Shown piece after piece: positions 25,974-32,939 of a stretch of 64,000 nucleotides of DNA. Position 1 is the first letter of the stretch. Each line of letters opens with the position of its first letter. The DNA lies in NCBI GenBank assembly GCA_024275955.1, contig JAJRYD010000044.1, forward strand, positions 62,001-126,000. Direction: 5' to 3'. Below the pieces are notes generated by a model, which was not told the origin of the DNA, made no database searches, and worked only from the letters and a program-made list of their open reading frames with translations. This DNA comes from Nitrospirota bacterium. Its GTDB lineage: Bacteria > Nitrospinota_A > UBA7883 > JACRGQ01. Made by a program: the position numbers and the translations under genes.

Positions 25974-27049
25974 CGTCCGCCTCCTTCAGTTACTCCGCCG
26001 ACCATGCCGGCCGGCCCGCTCCCCATCTGTAAGATAGGCATCAGTTTGGAGGCTGTCTCTTTGTCTACCATAAATTTATTGGAAGTAGATAGAACCAATT
26101 CCATAGCCTCAAGATAAAGTCTTTTCCTTGTTATATCTTTGGCCTTGTTGTACTCATTTACCTGCTGGAGAAAGCGCGAGGCATCACCCTCTGCTCTTGC
26201 TATTTTCTCCGCTCTATAGCCTTCCGCTTCTTTTATAACCTGCTCTACCTTACCGCGCGTAACAGGGACTATCTGGTTTAAATAACCTTCGGCCTCTCTT
26301 ATCAAGCGGTTTTTATCCTCTTCCGCGTTATTTACATCTTTAAATGCCGCTTTTACCTCCTGCGGAGGATGAACATCCTGAAACTGTACAAGGCCGATTA
26401 TAATACCTGCGTCGTACCTATCTAGTATCTCCTGCATCAATACTCTTATCTCTTCTTGCACGCGGCTTTTCTCGGTGGTTAAAAGCTGGTCTATTTCGCT
26501 ACGCCCGACAACTTCTCTCAGCGCAGCTTCGCCGACATTTCGTACAGTTTCCTCAAGGCCACGGTCGAAAAGCGAACGGCGGGAATCTGCGATATTAAAG
26601 AGATATTTCACGGCATCGCCAACCTGATACTGAACAACCATATCAATATCTATTATGTTTACCGCCTTAGTGAGCATCAGCGATTCTTCGTGAAAAGCGT
26701 TCGGGTTTGGAGCCCTTCCCCTTCTACCTTCAGACCTAAAGCCTATCTCTACACGTTTTATCTCTTCGATTTTAACCTTTATTACATCTCCAATAGGGGT
26801 AGGAAAAAACCAGTTAAGGCCCGGCTCGGCCATTTTGGTGTACTTGCCAAAAAGAAGCACAACCCCTTTTTCGTTAAGCCCTACTTTATAAAACCCTGTC
26901 AAGGCCCAAACAAGAGCAAGCACAAGAAGACCGATAGCTATAGTGCTTGAATTAATCGGAGGCAAATTCGGTAGTTTTATTTCAGGTATTTCGATTGGGG
27001 GCCTCTGCCCGCCGCCGCCTTGTGGTCGCCATTTATCTTCCCAGCCCAT
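25970..27049 (-). CDS. hflK: SPFH-domain membrane protease modulator HflK
   Basis: A 359-residue partner of HflC. A glycine/proline-rich cytoplasmic N-terminus (KWRPQGGGGQRPP) precedes a membrane helix (about 36-55). The SPFH domain follows, with NEKGVVLLFGKYTKMAEPGL and the conserved LVQFQDVHPPQEVKAAFKDV. AAGGAG lies nine bases before the ATG. Confidence 0.94.
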   Translation of the reverse strand: MGWEDKWRPQGGGGQRPPIEIPEIKLPNLPPINSSTIAIGLLVLALVWALTGFYKVGLNEKGVVLLFGKYTKMAEPGLNWFFPTPIGDVIKVKIEEIKRVEIGFRSEGRRGRAPNPNAFHEESLMLTKAVNIIDIDMVVQYQVGDAVKYLFNIADSRRSLFDRGLEETVRNVGEAALREVVGRSEIDQLLTTEKSRVQEEIRVLMQEILDRYDAGIIIGLVQFQDVHPPQEVKAAFKDVNNAEEDKNRLIREAEGYLNQIVPVTRGKVEQVIKEAEGYRAEKIARAEGDASRFLQQVNEYNKAKDITRKRLYLEAMELVLSTSNKFMVDKETASKLMPILQMGSGPAGMVGGVTEGGGR

Positions 27050-27113
27050 ACAGTGATGCTCCTTTGAAAAATCTGTGAAACAAAGGTAATTATTTAATCT
27101 CTTGGAGGGAGTT

Positions 27114-27142
27114 ATTCTTACTCATTTGGGGGCGAAGTTCAA
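27114..27142 (-). promoter_or_regulatory. Candidate promoter of hflKC
   Basis: Minus-strand TTGAAC (27142-27137), 17-bp spacer and AAGAAT (27119-27114), 65 bp before the hflK ATG. Each box matches four of six consensus bases. Confidence 0.5.
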
Positions 27143-27162
27143 GCCTTTATGAAAAACAGCCA

Positions 27163-27191
27163 TTGACAACATCGCACTCTGTATATATTTT
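27163..27191 (+). promoter_or_regulatory. Promoter of tRNA-Ala
   Basis: A perfect -35 TTGACA (27163-27168) is followed after 17 bp by TATTTT (27186-27191), within the T/A run GTATATATTTTA. It ends 19 bp before the tRNA. Confidence 0.7.
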
Positions 27192-27210
27192 ACCCGTTCA
27201 GCGTAAATAT

Positions 27211-27286
27211 GGGGCCGTAGCTCAGTTGGGAGAGTGCTTGACTGGCAGTCAAGAGGTCGTCGGTTCGATCCCGACCGGCTCCACCA
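27211..27286 (+). tRNA. tRNA-Ala, anticodon GGC
   Basis: A 76-nt cloverleaf. The acceptor stem GGGGCCG pairs with CGGCTCC (one G-T), and the D arm is GCTCAGTTGGGAGAGT. The anticodon stem CTTGA/TCAAG encloses the loop CTGGCAG with anticodon GGC, which reads GCC and GCU. The T arm is TCGTCGGTTCGATCCCGACCG-like, and the 3' CCA is encoded. It stands alone, not in an rRNA operon. Confidence 0.97.
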
Positions 27287-27453
27287 TATTCCTGCTAAGC
27301 TTCTAATGCCTGTTTTTTCAGATGGTTTCACCAATAATTTCTCTGTCTCCCAACTCCTCTTTATTTATACAAGATGCCGTTCTCTTTTGTTTTACTTCTT
27401 GCGCAAGCCAAGATTTTAAAAATAGTTTCTACAACCTCCCCTCTCTATGGTGA

Positions 27454-27459
27454 TATAAT
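27454..27459 (+). promoter_or_regulatory. Extended -10 promoter of the TPR gene
   Basis: A perfect TATAAT preceded by TGA makes an extended -10 (TGNTATAAT, 27451-27459). No good -35 is present, as expected for this class. It lies 41 bp before the ATG at 27501. Confidence 0.6.
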
Positions 27460-27500
27460 TTCATCGGTGCGACAATCTTTTCGTTGGAGGAATATGTAAA

Positions 27501-27875
27501 ATGCGTTCTGTCGTTTTATCGCTTTTTGTTTTCGCCCTCGTGTTTTCGTCTACCGGCTTTGCCGCTCAAAAGGCTCTTAAATCGCCAAAGAAAATAGACA
27601 GCAAAGCGGCGCTGTACAATAACGAAGGTGTTGAGTCGTACCGAGGCGGAGCCTACAGAGGCGCGAAAGCGTCGTTTGAAGATGCGATAAAAGTAAAACC
27701 TGATTTCGCGGAAGCATATTACAACCTCGCTCTCTCATACCGTCAACTTGGCAATCATAGCAAAGCCGCCAGATTTTTTAAAAGAGCTATGAAGTACGGA
27801 AAGAATAACCCCAAGATAGCCAAATCTAAAGTTCTTAGAGCATACATAAATACAGGAACAAAACAGGTCTACTAG
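27501..27875 (+). CDS. Exported small TPR protein
   Basis: A 124-residue protein with a clear signal peptide (SVVLSLFVFALVFSSTGFAA, cleavage after about residue 22). Two or three tetratricopeptide helices follow (ALYNNEGVESYRGGAYRGAK; AEAYYNLALSYRQLGNHSKA), and the C-terminus is basic. It probably scaffolds a periplasmic or outer-membrane complex, with no partner evident beside it. GGAGG lies ten bases before the ATG. Confidence 0.8.
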   Translation: MRSVVLSLFVFALVFSSTGFAAQKALKSPKKIDSKAALYNNEGVESYRGGAYRGAKASFEDAIKVKPDFAEAYYNLALSYRQLGNHSKAARFFKRAMKYGKNNPKIAKSKVLRAYINTGTKQVY

Positions 27876-27890
27876 AAAATATGCGCCTGC

Positions 27891-28073
27891 GTGCTTTTCT
27901 GCCAAAGGCTGGAGGCTCAAGCCGAAAACTATCTGCGGTTGGAAAACTGCCGGTCAATACTGTTTCTATTTCCATCACCGGCTATTCCCTATGGCGGTCG
28001 GTTGGAACCCAACGGTAGCCACAACAATCGTAAAACCGGAACTTATCATTGTCATAGATGCCGATGCGGCTGA
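27891..28073 (+). pseudogene. Possible remnant of a YHYH-type secreted protein
   Basis: The last part of this frame reads YGGRLEPNGSHNNRKTGTYH then CHRC. This closely follows the GGLDxxGCHNNRKTGGYHCH block found in small exported YHYH/nuclease-tail proteins, with the usual Cys changed to Ser. The preceding residues are not a signal peptide and the frame starts at a GTG without a ribosome binding site. It is either a broken gene or a short unexplained one. Confidence 0.35.
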
Positions 28074-28150
28074 TAGGAACGAATCTGGCTCTTTAAATAT
28101 AAAAAAAGATTAAAAAGAAAAATGATTAACCATTATGCAACCAGCCTCCT

Positions 28151-29947
28151 TTAGCTGTTAGCTGGAACAAGGCTCGTGACGCTCCACCCATCGCCAGGCT
28201 CAAAAGTCTCTCCCAAAGTAAAGATTTTTAGGCTACCTTTAGGGCCGATAGCAAAAAGCGGTATCGCCTTTCCATCGTGTTCGTCCATATAAGCCTTAAA
28301 ATCGAAACTTTTCGTAATCAGCGTGCTTTTAGTCTCGGCATCGCCGTTTATCATATCTCTCAGGCTGGAATAAGTTACATCCTCACCAAACAATGTCGTC
28401 CCCCTAAACTCAAGAGCGGCTCTATGCTTTTCCGATGCCGACTTCTGCGACTCTGTCTGCAATGAAAAAATTCTGTTTCTGCCAAACTCCGCCCTGTAGC
28501 GTAGCGATGAAAGCATATTTATATCTTTTTGCGGAGAGAGAGCGAGAAGATTACCAACACCTACAAGATCAAGTTGCCTATCGGCATGTTCGGAAATAGG
28601 GTTCCCGTAGTAAGTCTGTAAACCGTCCATTCGGGCTTTACTTATGTTGTCCCAGTTGGTATCGGCAAGGATAGCCCTGTAGCCTTTGTCGGTTAGCACT
28701 TTGGCTATCGTTCTCGAGACAACTGTCGCTCCTATAACAAGAAAGCCTTTTGGTTCAGGCTCCGAAACACCCAGCAGATTTGCCAACGGCCTTGCGGTGA
28801 GGCTTTGCAATACTACGGTGCCGACTATAACCATAAATGTCAACGGCACAAGAAGATTCGCTTCTTCAAACCCAGCGTCATCCAGCCGTATGGCAAAAAG
28901 TGCCGATATAGCGGCCGCCACTATTCCGCGCGGGGCGATGAACCCAAGAAGCACTCTCTCTTGCCAGCTAAGAGAGGAACCGATGGTAGAAACGAAAACT
29001 TTCGCGGGGCGGGCAACGAACTGTATAACAAGAAAAACAATAACAGCCGGCCAGCCGAGACGCAATATTTCGCTAAATTCGATTCTCGCGGCGAGAACTA
29101 TGAAGAGAACAGAAATAAGAAGAACGCTAAGGCTTTCTTTAAAGTCGAGTATCTCCTCTACAGGAACATCTTCCATATTTGCCAGCCACATACCCATGAC
29201 GGTAACAGCCAGTAAGCCTGCTTCGTGGTGTACGGCGTTTGCCGCTACAAAAACGCCAAGAACTATCGCCAAAGTAGCTACGTTATGCAGATATTCCGGT
29301 AGCCAGTAACGCCTCAAAGCCTGTCCGAAAAAGTAGCCTGCCACGGCACCGAATAAAAGCCCTACAAAAACTATCAGGCCAAACGAGATAAAAGTCTGCC
29401 CAAAAGCGGAGCTATCTTTGCCGGAAATAATAAACCCAAATACAAGAACCGATAAGGTAGCTCCAACCGGGTCTATCACTATCCCTTCCCACCTGAGTAT
29501 ATTCGCAATGCTGGCATTCGGCCTTACGGTGCGTAGCATCGGCACGATTACGGTAGGGCCTGTGACCACGGCAATCGCGCCAAAAAGGAGCGAAAGCTCC
29601 CAAGAAAACTGTAGCACTAGGTAAGTTGCCAAGGCAGTTATCACCCATGTAACAAAAACACCGACAGAAACAAGATTACGGACAACCTGTCCTAACCCAC
29701 GAATTTCATCGAGCTTGAGGGAGAGCCCTCCCTCAAAGAGTATTACCGCGACAGCAAGGGAGACCATCGGGAAAAGCAAATCCCCAAAAATTGCTTCAGG
29801 GTCGAGCCATCCGGTAACAGGCCCCGCGATCATGCCGGCAAAAAGTAAAAACAGTATCCCAGGAAGTTTTGCCAGCCAGCCAAGCCATTGGCACGTTATG
29901 CCGATTAAGCCTATCCCTGCCAAAATAACAATCAGATGTTCTTCCAT
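28151..29947 (-). CDS. CPA-family cation/proton antiporter with RCK_N domain
   Basis: A 598-residue inner-membrane protein. Residues 1-400 or so form about 12 membrane helices of the Na+/H+ exchanger fold, with VVTGPTVIVPMLRTVRP and the ion-site region EGIVIDPVGATLSV. Residues 410-598 are a TrkA-N/RCK-like Rossmann domain (KGFLVIGATVVSRTIAKVL), likely ligand-gated. The frame is open to 30142, but the extra 65 residues lie partly inside the mobile element at 30037 and do not resemble the family. The ATG at 29947 opens MEEHLIVILAGIGLIGI. Whether it moves Na+ or K+ cannot be told. Confidence 0.85.
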   Translation of the reverse strand: MEEHLIVILAGIGLIGITCQWLGWLAKLPGILFLLFAGMIAGPVTGWLDPEAIFGDLLFPMVSLAVAVILFEGGLSLKLDEIRGLGQVVRNLVSVGVFVTWVITALATYLVLQFSWELSLLFGAIAVVTGPTVIVPMLRTVRPNASIANILRWEGIVIDPVGATLSVLVFGFIISGKDSSAFGQTFISFGLIVFVGLLFGAVAGYFFGQALRRYWLPEYLHNVATLAIVLGVFVAANAVHHEAGLLAVTVMGMWLANMEDVPVEEILDFKESLSVLLISVLFIVLAARIEFSEILRLGWPAVIVFLVIQFVARPAKVFVSTIGSSLSWQERVLLGFIAPRGIVAAAISALFAIRLDDAGFEEANLLVPLTFMVIVGTVVLQSLTARPLANLLGVSEPEPKGFLVIGATVVSRTIAKVLTDKGYRAILADTNWDNISKARMDGLQTYYGNPISEHADRQLDLVGVGNLLALSPQKDINMLSSLRYRAEFGRNRIFSLQTESQKSASEKHRAALEFRGTTLFGEDVTYSSLRDMINGDAETKSTLITKSFDFKAYMDEHDGKAIPLFAIGPKGSLKIFTLGETFEPGDGWSVTSLVPANS

Positions 29948-30036
29948 ATCAGGCTTACAGCTTCCTTCCAAAAATAAAATCTTTAAAGACCAATATATCA
30001 TCCCGCGCTGACCGTATGATACAAAAACAGAATTTA

Positions 30037-30279
30037 GGCAGTGTCTCAGCCTGAAAAATCTGCTTTTCCCAAGCAAAGCTCTCATTGCGAAGAATGTGCC
30101 GGAATCTTGCGGCAAAACTAAGTTCAAAACCACTTCAATCAATCTGAAGTTTCAGCGAGTACGCCGTAGGCGCACCGGAGCTAAATCCGGCAGATTGCCA
30201 CCACGCTACGCTGTCGCCAGCTGAGTTGCTCCTCGTGATGATATTAAAGCAGAGCTGTAATTCAAGCTAAGAGACTGCC
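30037..30279. mobile_element. MITE-like element, family C, copy 2 (intact)
   Basis: A 243-bp element with ends GGCAGTGTCTCAGCCTGAA and TTCAAGCTAAGAGACTGCC (15 of 19 bases complementary), flanked by perfect 8-bp direct repeats AGAATTTA (30029-30036, 30280-30287). It lies in the divergent gap between the antiporter and DUF1538 genes. It is the best-preserved copy of its family. Confidence 0.9.
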
Positions 30280-30381
30280 AGAATTTAAGCAACGCTTCGG
30301 CAACATGCACAACCTATAGCGAATATCCTTTGTATCCGATGAAGATAGGTTATTCTATGAAGAGTAGGAGGTTCTCTTTGT

Positions 30382-32157
30382 ATGGGTAGTGATATCAGTT
30401 ACGGTGATTTTGTAAGGGAAGCTACAATCCAGCAAAAGCAGATAAGCTACGACCTCGTTACCCCCAGACCTGAGTACGATGAAGAGGGGAAGGAGATTCC
30501 ACACAGTCCCCAAAAATTTCAGCTCCGAGGCATAGATATATACCGCCTTCTGTCGCCGTACATCTCAGTAAGGCTCAAAAGCCAGATAAAGGCTGTCGTG
30601 CCGCTTGCTCTTTACCTAATCTTTTTCCAGCTGGTAATTTTAAGACAATCGGTACTCGACCACTGGACGATTACGGCAGGCCTACTCGCCGTAATAATAG
30701 GCCTTATGATTTTTATGGAAGGGCTCAAGCTGGGCCTTATGCCGTTCGCGGAAATTATAGGGGACCACCTGCCGAAAAAATCATCGCTTAAACTTGTTCT
30801 TTTTATCGCGTTCCTGCTTGGGATAGGAGTAACTTTTGCCGAACCGGCAATAGGAGCGCTTCAAGCAGTCGGCTCAATTGTAGACATAGTCAAAGCTCCG
30901 TATCTCTACACTCTGCTAAACGACTGGACAGACCAGCTGATCCTAGTAGTCGGTATCGGTGTCGGGCTTGCGGCGATGCTAGGCACCATGCGGTTTCTGC
31001 ATGGATGGAGCCTAAAGCCGATGATATACCTGACGCTCATACCGGCGCTGGGGCTTACCACATACTGCATGACAGACGATGAACTTGCAAAAATTATCGG
31101 GCTTGCGTGGGATTGTGGCGCCGTAACGACAGGGCCGGTGACAGTTCCGCTGGTGCTGGCGCTTGGTATAGGCATAGCCTCGGCGGCAGGAAAAGGCTCT
31201 TCTTCGCTTTCAGGCTTTGGAATAGTAACATTGGCATCACTGTTCCCGATAATAGGCGTTATGATGCTCGCCATTTATATATCGTCGACTGTTTCTGTCG
31301 AAAGCATAATTCAGGCGGCCCAAGCTGTTTCCACAGTTTCCCAAACAGCAGTGCCGTGGTACGAGCAAACACCGATAGCGGAAATAATTCTCGGCACGCG
31401 GGCTATAGTGCCGCTCGTAATTTTTCTTTTCTTTGTTCTCAAGGTAATAATCCGCGAAGATCTTCACGACGCAGGTATAGTAACCTACGGCCTCACCCTC
31501 TCCGTCGTAGGGATGATACTATTCAGCATCGGGCTGAGCTACGGCCTTGCAAAGCTTGGAAGCCAGTCCGGCAGTTTTGTTCCTTCCGCTTTCGCGCAGA
31601 TTGAAAATGTACAAAACTCTCCGTTGTACAGCTACTCCATAGGCATTTCGGTAGCGTTGCTGTTTGCGTCGGTTCTAGGCTTTGGCGCCACCCTCGCCGA
31701 GCCTGCCCTTAACGCTCTGGGAGAGACCGTCGAAAGCCTTACAAACGGCGCTTTCAAGAAAAGCACCCTGATGTACGCCGTTTCGGTAGGAGTCGGAATT
31801 GGAATAACAATCGGGGTTGTCAAGATTATTTACAACATTCCACTCGCCTACATCCTCATCCCCGCGTACACGGTAGCTGTCATGCTTACCGCTATATCTT
31901 CGGAAGAGTTTGTAGACGTAGCGTGGGACAGCGCCGGCGTTACCACCGGCCCGATAACCGTTCCACTGGTACTTGCTATGGGGCTTGGGTTCGGAAACGC
32001 TATCGACACCATAGAAGGCTTTGGAATTCTTTCGATGGCATCTATCTGTCCCATACTGTCGGTGCTTATTACCGGCATAATCATAACCGCGAGAATAAAG
32101 CGCATTAAGCGCAATTCGGAAGAAAAAACAAAAATAGCCGGAGTAGTGGCGGCATGA
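30382..32157 (+). CDS. DUF1538 integral membrane protein, internally duplicated
   Basis: A 591-residue polytopic membrane protein made of two homologous halves about 280 residues apart. Each half has an AEPA motif (153-156 and 439-442) and a D-x-A-W-D...TTGPxTVPLVLA motif (TTGP at 249-252 and 521-524). Each also has an opening hydrophobic helix (VVPLALYLIFFQLVI; IVPLVIFLFFVLKVI). This inverted- or tandem-repeat architecture is typical of secondary transporters, with the repeated TTGP segments as candidate substrate loops. The family is known to me only as DUF1538, and its substrate is not established. A cytoplasmic N-terminus of 75 or so residues precedes the first helix. The gene is coupled by ATGA to a P-II-like gene. 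Confidence 0.85.
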   Translation: MGSDISYGDFVREATIQQKQISYDLVTPRPEYDEEGKEIPHSPQKFQLRGIDIYRLLSPYISVRLKSQIKAVVPLALYLIFFQLVILRQSVLDHWTITAGLLAVIIGLMIFMEGLKLGLMPFAEIIGDHLPKKSSLKLVLFIAFLLGIGVTFAEPAIGALQAVGSIVDIVKAPYLYTLLNDWTDQLILVVGIGVGLAAMLGTMRFLHGWSLKPMIYLTLIPALGLTTYCMTDDELAKIIGLAWDCGAVTTGPVTVPLVLALGIGIASAAGKGSSSLSGFGIVTLASLFPIIGVMMLAIYISSTVSVESIIQAAQAVSTVSQTAVPWYEQTPIAEIILGTRAIVPLVIFLFFVLKVIIREDLHDAGIVTYGLTLSVVGMILFSIGLSYGLAKLGSQSGSFVPSAFAQIENVQNSPLYSYSIGISVALLFASVLGFGATLAEPALNALGETVESLTNGAFKKSTLMYAVSVGVGIGITIGVVKIIYNIPLAYILIPAYTVAVMLTAISSEEFVDVAWDSAGVTTGPITVPLVLAMGLGFGNAIDTIEGFGILSMASICPILSVLITGIIITARIKRIKRNSEEKTKIAGVVAA

Positions 32158-32522
32158 GCAAAAGAAAAATTACAGTATTAAAAAACGTAGCGCTGATAAC
32201 ATGCATCGTACAGCGCGGGCTGGGAGATGAAATTTTTAAGGCGGCAAGAGAAGCTGGAGCGCAAGGAGCGACTATAAATTTTGCCAGAGGCACCGGCGTA
32301 AGAGAAAGGCTCGGCATTCTCGGCGTGGCGGTAGAGGTTGAAAAAGAGGTTATCAGCATCGTAGTCTCCACGGAGCAGGTAGAGCGGGTCTTTGAAAAAA
32401 TGTTTATCGCTGGAAACCTAGACACGCCCGGAATGGGCCTAATGTACATCACACCGCTCGAGAAAGCGGCTACCTATATACCGCCGGAAATTCTCGAAAA
32501 ACTGGAGGGTGCCGATGATTAA
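32154..32522 (+). CDS. P-II-like regulatory protein 1
   Basis: A 122-residue ferredoxin-like protein of the GlnB superfamily, trimeric in its relatives. The beta-alpha-beta pattern is clear (ALITCIVQRGLGDEIFKAAR; ATINFARGTG). The T loop ARGTGVRERLGILG is short and lacks the tyrosine modified by GlnD in classical P-II, and the ATP-binding B loop is replaced by LDTPGMGLMYI. Its start overlaps the DUF1538 stop, so it is probably a regulator of that membrane protein, as GlnK is of AmtB. This role is an inference. Confidence 0.8.
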   Translation: MSKRKITVLKNVALITCIVQRGLGDEIFKAAREAGAQGATINFARGTGVRERLGILGVAVEVEKEVISIVVSTEQVERVFEKMFIAGNLDTPGMGLMYITPLEKAATYIPPEILEKLEGADD

Positions 32523-32558
32523 GATATCTACGCGGTACAAGAAAGTAATCGGCAAGGG

Positions 32559-32894
32559 ATGAAAAAACTATCCAACACAAAACTGATCACCTGCCTCTTG
32601 CCGAAAGATAAAGCGATTAAAATAACAAGACGGCTAAAAGAAGAAAAGAATATTCTAACGGAAAACATAAGCCACGGAAGAGGTGTCGGAGTTTCTGATT
32701 CATCACTACTCGGCGCGTGGATAGAAGTTGACATCCTTACTGTCGTAATCGAAGAATCTATGGCAGATGAGATATTCGAATTTATATTCTTCGAGTCTGA
32801 AGCGAACCAATCGCATGGCGGCTTTATGTTCCAGTCGAACCTAAGCAGTTCTACGCGGTTCAGGTTGCCCGATATTCCTGTGGAAGGTGAATAG
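32559..32894 (+). CDS. P-II-like regulatory protein 2
   Basis: A second, diverged P-II-like protein of 111 residues (KLITCLLPKDKAIKITRRLK; ISHGRGVGVSDSSLLG; DILTVVIEESMADEIFEFIF). The HGRGVGVS loop is the counterpart of the T loop in protein 1, again without a tyrosine. It follows protein 1 by 36 bp. The pair could form mixed trimers or sense two different ligands. Confidence 0.65.
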   Translation: MKKLSNTKLITCLLPKDKAIKITRRLKEEKNILTENISHGRGVGVSDSSLLGAWIEVDILTVVIEESMADEIFEFIFFESEANQSHGGFMFQSNLSSSTRFRLPDIPVEGE

Positions 32895-32939
32895 GCTTTG
32901 CCATACAGTTAAGAAACTAGAAAAGTATGAGGTGATACC

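Noticed and set aside
29948-30142. N-terminal 65-residue extension of the CPA-RCK antiporter
   Set aside because: It has no family resemblance, overlaps the mobile element at 30037 and lacks a usable start context. The ATG at 29947 gives the normal antiporter N-terminus.
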